Shown here: piece after piece, positions 33,013 to 43,324 of the stretch
Numbering within the stretch: the first letter of the stretch is position 1
How the letters are laid out: every line of letters begins with the position of its first letter
NCBI GenBank assembly: GCA_018343915.1
Contig: JABRWF010000003.1
Span: 4,154,001 to 4,218,000 of the forward strand
Direction: 5' to 3'
Origin: Agroathelia rolfsii
Lineage: Eukaryota > Basidiomycota > Agaricomycetes > Amylocorticiales > Amylocorticiaceae
Length of the DNA stretch: 64,000 nucleotides
The notes under the pieces: generated by a model
What the model was told of the DNA's origin: nothing
The model's database searches: none
The model's input: the letters and a program-made list of their open reading frames with translations, nothing else
Program-made: the position numbers and the translations under genes

Positions 33013-34040
33013 CTAGTGTCGCTTTCGTTCTGCGGCTTGAAAATTTTCCCATTCCTCCGCATCCATTTCATAGCTCTCATTCTTAATGAGAGGGAATGTG
33101 CCATCCTTGACTGCGTTTATGTAGCCTCGAACTCCCTTTTCTACTTCGGCGTGGACGTCGGCAAAACGTCTGACAAACTTTGCCTTGTGACCCGACCAAG
33201 TAGCCATAATATCGTCCCAAACCAGGACTTGGCCATTAGTGCCCGGTCCGGCGCCAATCCCAATAGTAGGTATCTCGAGTTGAGAAGTGATGTACTCCCC
33301 CAGTCGATGGGGGATCGCTTCGAGTACAATAGAAAAAGCACCAGCATCTTGTAATGCAAAGGCTGATTCTAAAATTTCTTGAGCGCCATCGCTCTTCTTC
33401 CCTTGAACCCGATATCCTGATAAAGATGTGTGTCGTTGGGGCATGAGCCCGACGTGTGCCATGACAGGAATTCCCATCTGTGTGAGTCGCTTTACGATGT
33501 TGACGATTTCGAGTCCACCCTCAATTTTGACGCCCTCCATACCGCCTTCTTGTACGATCCGAATCGCATTGCGAGATGTCTCGTCTTCACTGACTTGGTA
33601 GGATCCAAAGGGCATGTCTGCGACAAGGAAAGGCGTTTTGGCTCCACGTGATACCGCACGACAATGATGCACCATCTCATCCATGGTCAAGCGGGTCGTC
33701 GAATCGTAGCCTAGGCAAACCTGGGCAAGAGAGTCACCAACGAGAGCAATGTCAACTCCGTAAGTTTCACATGCGCGTGCCGTGGGATAGTCGTATGTGG
33801 TGAGCATGGTGATGGGATCCTTGGCTAAGCGTTGGGCATGAAGTGATTGCAGAGTCACTTTTTTACGAGCTAGACATGAATGTCATTTGCTGCAGCAAAA
33901 AATTTGAGTAGCTAGTATGGCTTACGTGCGCTAGATGAGGCGGGCCCAGGAGGTCGTACGCTCATCCATCTTGGTCGTATGTGCCCAATCGTGGGCTGCT
34001 GAAACAGCAAATGGGAGGTTCCGAGTCGTTTTGCAATCAT
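33013..34040 (-). CDS. panB: ketopantoate hydroxymethyltransferase
   Basis: Two exons, 34040..33926 and 33869..33013, close in frame to 323 residues. The first about 45 residues are basic and Ser-rich (MIAKRLGTSHLLFQQPTIG...) and probably a mitochondrial presequence. The core follows: PITMLTTYDYPTARACE, DIALVGDSLAQVCLGY (metal-site Asp), TPFLVADMPFGSY, GGMEGVKIEGG, IPVMAHVGLMPQRHTSLSGY, FSIVLEAIPHRL and IPTIGIGAGPGTNGQVLVW. This is the complete (beta/alpha)8 PanB fold that makes ketopantoate from alpha-ketoisovalerate and methylene-THF, the first step of pantothenate synthesis. Yeast calls it ECM31. No oddities. Confidence 0.96.
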
Positions 34041-35384
34041 TAAGAGTTACTGCGGCCTTCAAGAGGGCCTTTAAATATGTCTAGGAAAATATTTACAAAT
34101 AGAACGACGCTGCCAGCAACAACCCTTGGGAAATTGTACAGTCAGACCATGATGGGGATGTGTTTCCCCATCGTACGAAAATCACCTCCATGTGCATGGG
34201 AGGGTCGGTAACTCCCATTACCGAGCGAGGCACACGTACGCGTACAGCCACATTAATCACGATCACGTGAGTAAAGGCTCGGGTAGTTGTAACGAATATG
34301 ATACACTTCCAATTGCGTGCTTGAGTCTTTTGTGCTCAAATATTTTTGCTTATGAGTCGAATTGGAGAACTCCCCTAATATCTAGTGAGCATTATGGGTG
34401 GTGAAAACAGCAAAAACGGCACCGGAGGTCAAATATACCAGCAAATATCCACCATTTTTCATCAAGAATAGCTGCACATCTTCAACCTTCTGCAAATCTA
34501 CTTGATTATGTACTTGTATCTCTCAATGCAAAAAGAGTGTTAGAATATGTGATCCATGTGCCGGGTCACATGATTTCTCCTTTATATTTACGGTAGCTTA
34601 CATTCTCGATCTGCATCCGTTTTAGTACGTACAATGATGTACAAGTAGACAAGCGGGATATACTTTTTGTGTCGACTGCTGCCCTTCGTCGTCGCTCATC
34701 GTATTTTCACAGAGAGCCCCTTGCCAATTGTTATCTCTCTATCCTCTTCTAGTTGCTCTACAAATCACTTTGGCCACTGAGAGCTCAAGATATCTAAAGC
34801 CCAATTAACCGCCATTTGCCAATGTGCCCTTGACCTTTTAGTCAATATTATGGGTCTTACCCTCTCTGGTGCCTGCAATCGCAATGTAGCTGCATTTGTT
34901 TGCCAATATTAATTTGCTATTCATAGAGCGTAAAATCGGTGTTTATCAGGCAAGTAAACTTGATCAGTTCACGTAAATCTAGGTCAGTGGACTGGGATGC
35001 AAGCGCTGAAGCAGACATATCTTAGCTTCACTCTTTAACATCTTTCCCTGAGAATTCCGAATTTGATATCATGAATAGATTTTTGCGGGTAGATATGGCG
35101 TAGTATTAAAGTATTTTAAAATTAAATCATGTTCTAGTGTAAGGCATTCCAGATGAAAGTTGATCATTGATCAAATAGATATTAACAATCAAAGTAGTGT
35201 CGATAGATGTAGACGACGCCGCGGCGCGCAACTCCTCCAGCCACTCTCGCCACGGTCACGTGAAGGAAGGATTGCAAGTGGCTGTGACGGATGTGACGCA
35301 TTTCCTATAGTAGTGTGCTTGTATCTTTTCGCCCGTGGGAGCTTCCGAATCGACTTACAGAACTTCTTCCACTGAGCATTAGCA
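34041..35384. promoter_or_regulatory. divergent intergenic region, panB and AT-hook gene
   Basis: 1.3 kb, AT-rich, with no convincing coding frame on either strand. It must contain both promoters. An ORF at 34192-34404 has no protein-like character. Confidence 0.4.
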
Positions 35385-37350
35385 ATGCCTCCTCGAAGGC
35401 GATACCAAGGACGTCAGAATGCGCACAAAAAGCCAGAGACTGGGAACGGGTTTAAAGTGCAGCGTCCTGCTCCGCTCGATATCGAACCGAACGCCTCAGA
35501 TAATACGCATACGAACAATGCCGCGGGTCATCACAATACCAGAAACAAATTGTACTGGCCTACATCCAACAATGCATATGTGTTAATTGAATCTAGAGCC
35601 GAGGACTTGCCTGCCCATTATGCACGCTTTGATGATAATGATACCCTCAACTCCGCCTGCTCTATTTCTGCTGCACCTCCAACAAGTAAACCTTGCTGGC
35701 CCACTTCGAATAATGCGTATGTACTTATCACGGCCAACAAGGGAATCAAATCACGTGCACAAGACCCACCCACGCCTCATGTACCTCCTGATGCTCCTTT
35801 GGATGATAGCCATGGCCCATCAGGCGTTGCCGCAAGCTTGAACGCGGTATTTGGAGCTCAGGATACGGTGCCATCTAGGAAAGCTCATGCAGCTGAAGCT
35901 CGCGACCCCTCAAAACCTATTCATGTGCCGGGTCCCTCGCCCTCGCAAATTAGGCTTTTGCCACGATCTGGGTTGCGCAAAACCATTGCGTCTTTACCAC
36001 CCTCCTCTCCACCCTCCCCTCTCTCGCCTTCATACTCTACCCATCTGAACCTTCCGGCTGATATTGACGCCGAACTGGGAGAATATGACACCGATGACTC
36101 GGATCCATTTGGTTTCGGTGCGGCCGAACAGAAACTCAAGTTACAGCGCAAAGCGCACTCGGAAAAAGCCCCCTCGACACCTCAAAGGAGGCCTACGGCT
36201 TCCAGCTCAATGCCATCCACACCTTCCCCTATCAAGGCCCGCTTTGTGCGAGGTATCCCAGGCTCAGACTCTACTTCTCATGAGCCCCGAGATGAGCACG
36301 ATTTGATTCCAGAATTTGACGAGAACAGTGAGGCAGAAGAAGATGTTATCGCAGAAAAGGAGGAAGAGGAAGAAGAGGAAGAAGAAGAAATTGAGAGCCC
36401 ACCATCGAAGAAGAAGCCATTGAGACGTGCTACTCGGGGACGGGGTTCAAAAACTAAAACTGCCGAGAAACTCCTCGATCCGCGCACAATCGTGAGGAAT
36501 TTGGAAGCCCTACTTCCTAAACGACCTAAACGTCGCCAAGCAGGCAGAACTCAAGCATCTTCCTCAGTGGATGAGCGAATAAGCACGTCGTCGGACTCTG
36601 ATAATGACATTGACGATGAACCGGTCAGGAAGAGAGGATCTACTCGGCCGAGGAACGTGACGAAGCCGTCTACTCGTGAAGAGAAAGGCACTCGTCCTGT
36701 CAATGCATCTCGAGAGACGCGACCAAGAGGGAGGCCAAAAAAGACTGACACTGGGATACCGCCTCGAAATAAACGCACTGTCGGTTCACCAGTAAGGCAT
36801 CTTACACAAGCACATCGGATTTAACTATAATTTTGATTTTAGGCTGAGGAGGACCTACCGCTGAAAAGACCTCGTGGAAGGGCACGAAAAGAACCTCTTA
36901 GATCTTTTAGTGATGGCGAACCTTCATCTAGCGAGCCAACACAAATCAAGAAACTTAGGGCAAGACCAGGAAAAGTCCCCGACAGCTCGAACGATCAATA
37001 CAAACCTGAAAGTAAGTCTCGTAAAAAGAAAGGCACCAAGGTTGGTGTTAGCACAATTACTGGATTTGATCACTGAGCGAAAACTTTATTGATCATCAGC
37101 CCAAGAGTGATGGTTCAGGTCAGATCAAGCCCAAAGAGGCAAGGGAACGTGGCAGGCAAAAGCCGGACAGCCGAATAAGAAAAGAGCCATTAACTCCTGA
37201 GCTCGATAGCGGGGTAGGTCTCTGTGCATCTGCTCATGACGTCCTGGCTCAGGTTTCTTGTAGCAAAAACATGAGCGTGAACAACGCTTGGAGTATTTCC
37301 ACAAATTGAACAATTATTCTGTCCCCAAAGAGAATGTTTATGTCGTTTGA
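35385..37350 (+). CDS. disordered AT-hook nuclear protein, unrecognised
   Basis: Four exons close in frame to 601 residues: 35385..36791, 36843..37040, 37100..37213 and 37264..37350. Mostly low complexity: Pro/Ser-rich middle (SLPPSSPPSPLSP), an acidic run (EEEEEEEEEEIESPPSKKK) and several basic AT-hook-like motifs (RPRGRPKK, KRPRGRARKEP, TRGRGSK). The N-terminal part carries a duplicated segment, YWPTSNNAYVLI and CWPTSNNAYVLI, each followed by ESRAEDLP or KSRAQDPP. The C-terminus is compact and looks conserved: QRLEYFHKLNNYSVPKENVY followed by VV. DNA or chromatin binding is likely from composition; I do not recognise the family. Confidence 0.75.
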
Positions 37351-37514
37351 ACATGTTCCATCTGCGTTTTCATTTTCAAATATACATGAGAGAGAGAATC
37401 TATTCGGTAACATAGTAATGTACAGCATCTGGCGTCGTCTGCGTGCACTCTAATTGTAATATTCTTTTCTTTTCTTTTCTTTTTGCTTTACGTTTTTGTT
37501 GTACACAATATATG

Positions 37515-38309
37515 CTACCCTTTGTGCTGCCCCACATTGGCCTGCCGCTCGCGCTCGTCGCGAACAAAGACTTTCGCTATCGTCGAGTCGAGAAACTCTT
37601 TCATCATGATTATTTTAGGTATACCATCGTTGGGTATAGAATCCTCCGGAGGACGAAAATGAGCCATTGTGATGAGCTCGTTCGCATATGGTGCACCCGA
37701 CCTTGTACGACCTCTCAATGATGCCTGAATAAATGCGGGGGTCACCGATAAACGGCAGGGCAAACGGGGAAAAGGTGTAATTAGCGTTTAGCCTTCCGGC
37801 AAGATAAAAGGGAAAGAACATGAAATAGTCGAAAGATTGGCCAGGGGCGGTCACGGTGAATGTTCCTACTTACATGAACTATAATTGTATCTTGTGCTTC
37901 AATCAACTCGTGAATCGTTGGCTGTAAATTACACCCACGCATTAATGAGCCGGCCAATCAATAGACTGATACTAGTTTTTCGGATCTTGTTTGATAAGCT
38001 CACCTTGAATTCGGACAAAAGATTTGTCACGACCGCTAAATATTCCGCATACTGTGATTTGTTCAGTACCGGCCGCTGGAGTGACTTGGGATAATAATGG
38101 TGTTCCAATCTATCATCAAAATGGCGCAGGACCTGGGGCGGATCGAGCATGCTCGTCGCCTGGATGTAGGACAGCATCGCTTGAACATTTGGGGAAGGGC
38201 TGGGTGGGGCCACCCAAGTCCCTGTGGGCATGCTTCCATGGCTGAACGTCGATTGCGTAGCGTTGTCGCGAAGAGAGTCTTGAAGGTCTTCATCAGTTAG
38301 GTAAGACAT
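37515..38309 (-). CDS. SnoaL/NTF2-fold protein
   Basis: Three exons, 38309..38004, 37921..37874 and 37724..37515, close in frame to 187 residues. The N-terminal about 45 residues are variable. The fold runs VQAMLSYIQATSML, FDDRLEHHYYPKSL, QPTIHELIEAQDTIIVH-like strands, RSGAPYANELITMAHF and IIMMKEFLDSTIAKVF. The last two are the typical paired strands of fungal SnoaL-like proteins. Such proteins are small, cytosolic and mostly of unknown function. The second intron is 149 bp, long for this window, but the in-frame join (VH to ASLRGRTRSGAPYANE) matches the fold. Confidence 0.75.
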
Positions 38310-38841
38310 AGCGCTTGAAACGAACTGCTGTTAAACAGGGAGGGCTGGGGGCGTCACAGAAATTTCACAAAAAAAGAGGCTGGAGATATCTAGAGAGCTC
38401 CGTCGATGGGTGCGGACTTGTGTTGTTGTGGGTGTGAACTACCGGGTACCCGTGCCGACCAGTGCTGATATAGGATGAGCCAGGAGAATTCGACCTTTTA
38501 TTTGAACGATATCAACTTCTCCGCCCTTAAGGACATCTTTCTTTAACAGAGTTGCGGCGTGAAGCAGTGCAATGACGATTTTAGGTGTACCCAAAGCGAG
38601 GGGCGATGGGAGGCAGTGTCTCAGTCTTTTTCTCAATTTCCGGCTCATGGATCACACACTCCTTGTTACACATGCACAAACATCCGCAAGCAATGAATTC
38701 AGATATATTTAAAATTTCTACACATTCAGTTCTCTTCTCGCCAAATATCAACTCACTCTACGGCCCCGTCTAGCACGGTAATTAGATGTCGCCCACCGCA
38801 TGGTTGTGATATTTGAATCTGGGGACATCCTGAGTGTTGCT
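38310..38841. other. intergenic with one small unsupported ORF
   Basis: The minus-strand ORF 38648..38439 (starting MSRKLRKRLRHCLPSPLALG) reads somewhat protein-like in its middle (TPKIVIALLHAATLLKKDVL) but no partner exon or family was found. It may be part of the 5' region of the SnoaL-like gene. Confidence 0.3.
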
Positions 38842-41109
38842 CTAGGGAGTTGCACGACCAGGCCATCTATAAAATGACGTCAGCAAGTCCGACAAATAAG
38901 ACACCGGGTCACGAGAATTCTCGAACCTTGGGTACAGTGTACATTCCCTACGAAGTGGAAACAATAGTCAGGTGAGCAATGATGTAGCGATAAACAATAG
39001 TAAGAGGCAACTCCTACCTAACAGTGTAACGGCCGGCGAGCCAAGCCAGGAAGCGCTACAATTGATTTTACTTGAGGGGTCATTTAGATGTTTCTCCATA
39101 TAATGTTTACGTACCTCGACACCAAGACCATATCCACCATGCTCACAGGTGCCATATTTACGTTGATCAGTGAACCAGTAGTACGGCGAGGGATCAATAC
39201 CCTCTCGGGCATATGCGGCCAATAACTCTGTCATATCTGCAATCCTCATCGAACCACCTGCATCGGGAGATATTTAAGAATGAGGCCTTTTCACGTTGCA
39301 ACCAGCATGGGATAACGAACCAACAATCTCGCCAACACCGGGCATCAGCAAGTCGCAGCTCTCAGTGTATGTGATGGAGCCTGGTTCCTGTCCGGGAATC
39401 TTCTTCATGTAGAACGCCTTCAATTCGGCCGGGAAGCTATGGAGGAAGACCGGTGTGCCAATGATGTCGGTCATCCTGCGCTCCGCAGCCTCTGCGATAT
39501 CATCGCCAATGGAGTGAGGAACCCTTCTGGGCTTTCCTTCCTCATCCAGAACAACGTTCCCATCCTTATCTTCCTCCTCGTGGTCAATGCCATGGTCGTT
39601 GAGCCATTTGATCGCATCAACGTAGGAAATACGCATGAATGGCCTAGCGGGTGCGACGAAGTTAGGGTTGAGGGTTTTAATCAGCGCGGCGGATGCCGGA
39701 TCAGCTAGCAGGCGATCAACGGTCTGGCAGATCTGTTGAGTAACCGCAAGCGTGTTCAGCAATCATCGTACAACAAGGCGGGAATTTGAACGTACAAAGC
39801 TCTCGATGTGATCCATTAGGTCATTGAAATCTATGAATGCTAGCTCACCCTCGAGGTGAGTGTATTCGCTCAAATGGCGGCGTGTGTGACTGAGATTATT
39901 GTCAGGTTATTTTCCAATTTCAAAAACCAGCGGGATCTGACCTGTTCTCAGCGCGGAAACTTTCTTGAACGCAGAATACATCTCCAAGGGAAGGCAGACA
40001 AGTCTCTAGGTATAATTGAGAGCTCTGAGTCAAATAAGCCGGTTGGCCATAGTAGTCTAATTTGAAGAGGGTGGCTCCTCCTTCAACTGATGTTTGTACC
40101 AAGCAGGGAGGCGTAACTTCCAGCAATCCAAGTGATGTGAGACTGTCACGGAATCCAGTCATGAGAGCTGCACGAAGACGCAGAACGGAAGATGCAGTCT
40201 CGCCACGGAGAACCAGATGCCGAAGGTCAGCCAGGAGCCCTGGGTCAGATTTCTGTTTTGAAGACGGTAAGAAACACGAGGAAGAAACAAAAGCCAGATC
40301 CGTAGGCTTACTTCGTTGAGTCTGTTGGTGAAGGCGTCATCAGCACCTGGGGCAGCACCAAGGACTTTCCAATAATCAACGATAAGCTCATGACCGCCTG
40401 GAGCAGTTTGCCCTTCTGGGACGAGCTTTAATGTCCCAATAATCTCGATTGATGATTCCATAGTCAAAGTCAAAGCTTCGTACGTTTGGGCCTCGATAAG
40501 AATTAGTTACATTAACCATGTATAATGGACATGGATTTTAAACCAGACTTACAACTTTGCCAGATAGAATACACTGCAGATAACCTGTACCATCACGGAG
40601 GACTACAAACAATATGTCTTTCTGAGGGCGGAATCGATGAACCCATCCAGATACACGAACGCGCTGAGACCTTAACCCCTCGAGTTTGACGATTTTGGCC
40701 TTGGATAGTATTTAGAGACAGCGAACAAACATGCATACATGAAGAAACAAACTTTAACAGCTTTAGGGAGAGCAGGATCCTCTTCAAGTATAATGGATTT
40801 GCTCTCTTCAAGCAGTTTCTCTCTCCTTTCTCTTTCCTTGCCTTTTTCATTGGCTTCCTTTTCAGCCTGTTCTTCAGCCTTCTTACGCTTCTTCTCAAGG
40901 CCTTCAGCGCCTTTCTTTGCCTTCTTGAAGGAAGATTGTGTTGGTTCTTCGTATAATGCGGTAGCATCCTTTCGAACTAGCACTTGGTTAGCCTGGGTGA
41001 CATCGGTGTGCTTGAATAACAAGTAGGCGACCGAGCGGTATGGTGTTTCGATCGAGCCTGTGCCGTTTTCATCTGAGCCTACGCTCTCGTCAACGTAGAA
41101 TGGCGCCAT
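38842..41109 (-). CDS. DED81: cytosolic asparaginyl-tRNA synthetase
   Basis: Ten exons close in frame to 575 residues: 41109..40753, 40699..40553, 40491..40312, 40252..39942, 39889..39796, 39732..39321, 39257..39115, 39055..39018, 38947..38927 and 38866..38842. An N-terminal appended domain with a long charged Lys/Glu coiled coil (about 60-115) precedes the OB anticodon fold ([20 protein letters not shown]) and the class IIb core: [20 protein letters not shown] (motif 2), [27 protein letters not shown] and GLGVERFLAWL (motif 3), ending [12 protein letters not shown]. Classic eukaryotic cytosolic AsnRS. The last exons are small (38, 21 and 25 nt). Confidence 0.96.
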
Positions 41110-41412
41110 GATGGGTGAGTCAGGGAGAGTTTTGTGCCTCGAATATCAGAGTATATGCGGCACAATGTGTTGAGTCAGTCGGACAATGACTCGTCGCGCT
41201 GGTGATGAATCGGTGACAATCTTATCTACTCTCTTCAAAATCCTGCCTGATTTATCGAAAATAATTTACTTCCGAAACTTTTACGAATTTCTTCCGGCCC
41301 GGGTAGACACCGTTGCCAAGTGTGGATCATAGCTATGATAATCATCCAGTCTTGACTCGTCTAGCGAACATAAAAATAAGGCTGTGGACTCGCCAGAACA
41401 TATTGAATAAAT
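41110..41412. promoter_or_regulatory. divergent promoter region, AsnRS and RIT1
   Basis: About 300 bp lie between start codons on opposite strands, both of tRNA-related genes. No specific motif is claimed. Confidence 0.45.
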
Positions 41413-43324
41413 ATGCAAGTTAACATGGAAAAATTAATGTACATTTCTTATAATCATTCAAACAAACAAACTTTAATAGGCCTAAGTTTTCATTCTGACT
41501 CAGATGCTCTAAATGAGCTACGTAGAGAATCTCAGGACATGTACAATCGTCTGCACTCCATAGCGGAGGATGTTGCATTTGTGAATGGAGTACACAAACA
41601 TTATACGCGGATACCTCTAATACGTACGCATTCATTCCTTGCCTTTACCTTTATAGGATGAGAATATATAACTTCTTTATAAGCCAATCTGCGCTGTGGT
41701 GCTTGGTATACTGACCCGCAAATAGTAAGTTGTAGGAAAAAAAGTATGTTATTATATGCTGATAATGTCCCAGTGTTCGAACGGGGCTGCATACTTCAAG
41801 TCCACCGACGGCCACTTCGGAAACTGGAGTTTCAATCTTAGGAGACCTAATCTACATCTCTTACCTACGATTGTAGACGGCAAAGGGTATGTTGTTATTT
41901 CATCTTCATGAAATTTTACGGTGTAACCGTTATCTAGCCTTATCCTGGTTGACTCTACTCGTGCTGGAAAGCGTATTCCAGATGCACTATCCAAAACTGT
42001 GCCCATCTGGGTAGGCAGCATGTTAATTGATTGATGAAAACAATACCCTTACGGGATGCACTGTTGTAGTGCTCCGTCATAAATCAAGCGCTTCTGATGA
42101 GGTTTCCTGATCTGAAACAAGCAAATTGGGATACCGGTCTATATACACCTCCTGGTGCAGTGAGCACACAAGAACACAGTCAAATCGAAGCCCGTCTCAA
42201 TCAATGGGCAAAAATGCTATCTGTTAGTTATTTGGCATCCATTCGTCTGTAATCACGTTTGATGAACTAGCCCATTCTCATCAGACATCCTCATATGATC
42301 TTCCCCGATTGCCATGTCCTCTTCGGCCCTTATGGGTTACTCCCATCAACACGATTTTACCACACCTCAGGGATGATATTCTTCCCGTAATATGCGTATC
42401 AGCGTCAAAGCTAGTCAAAAGCGGTTTGGAACGTCGATCTAATGGTTACATATATATTCAAGGTTCTGCAGACGACCACGAACTATGGGCGGAGGTCAGT
42501 GACCAAATGACGTGTCTCATTGCCTAGATTGAAATCGGACAATAGGGGCTCACTCCGTCTATTTTTTGGAAACACTACCAAGAAATTTTGCAATGCAGTC
42601 GCTCCAAACTTGAGGAATTAACTGCATCACTTATCAAACGAAAAGCCCTCGAGATGATACCAACAGGCAACAAGCAATTTATCCCGATAATCAAGCTCGG
42701 ACAAGGAAGGATTTTGCTTGGCTCACTTTCGGCATACACTTCTATCCTACGTCTCAGGAGCACAAATGACGCGGACAGGGCATACATTGTCGTAGTATCT
42801 TCGGATGATAACCTGGCTGATAGACATCCAATAGACTCCAATACACCGAAGAAGTGCCCAGCGCTATCCATCACCTCACCTTCGGGAAAAAAGGGACAAA
42901 TGCACTTTCTACAGCATGTTCTTCCGACAACCATCGAGTTTGGAGCACGCAGTCTTGAAAACGACCTAAATATATGCATTTGTTGTCCCACAGGGACAGA
43001 CGTTTCTGTCGGGATAGCTCTGACGTTGGCTCAAATGTACTTTACAGACGACGGTCTATATAATAAAGCCTGGGGTAAAACCATGTTGTTGTTGACTCGT
43101 TTCTCATGCACTAAAATACAAGTCTAGGCATTCAACCGTCGAAAGAGTCCATTCGAAAGCGTCTCCATTGGATCATAGCTAGCTATCCAGAAGCAAACCC
43201 TTCCCGAACGACTCTCAAACGAGTGAATGAGTATCTCCTTTCCCCTTCCAACCTCCGCAGACAAAATATCAAAGGCGACGAAGAAATGAAGAGTTCATCG
43301 CTTCCCAAGAGTCACGAGGTTTGA
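41413..43324 (+). CDS. RIT1: initiator tRNA 2'-O-ribosyl phosphate transferase
   Basis: Eight exons close in frame to about 508 residues: 41413..41623, 41684..41724, 41774..41886, 41938..42010, 42070..42222, 42285..42494, 42546..43074 and 43128..43324. Family stretches are RRESQDMYNRLHSIAEDVAF, PNLRCGAWYTDP, YFKSTDGHFGNWSFNLRRPN, VDSTRAGKRIPDALSKTVPI, NQALLMRFPDL, CCPTGTDVSVGIALTLA and NPSRTTLKRVNEYL. The enzyme adds phosphoribosyl to A64 of initiator tRNA-Met, keeping it from elongation. The exact start is uncertain: the first about 30 residues lack family similarity and may be shorter. Its last 30 bases overlap the calpain gene on the other strand. Confidence 0.93.

Noticed and set aside
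40739..41026. Plus-strand Ser/Phe/Leu-rich ORF
   Set aside because: Antisense of the charged coiled coil of asparaginyl-tRNA synthetase.
41752..42021. Minus-strand 89-residue ORF
   Set aside because: It is the antisense shadow of RIT1 exons 3-4, which match the RIT1 family on the plus strand.
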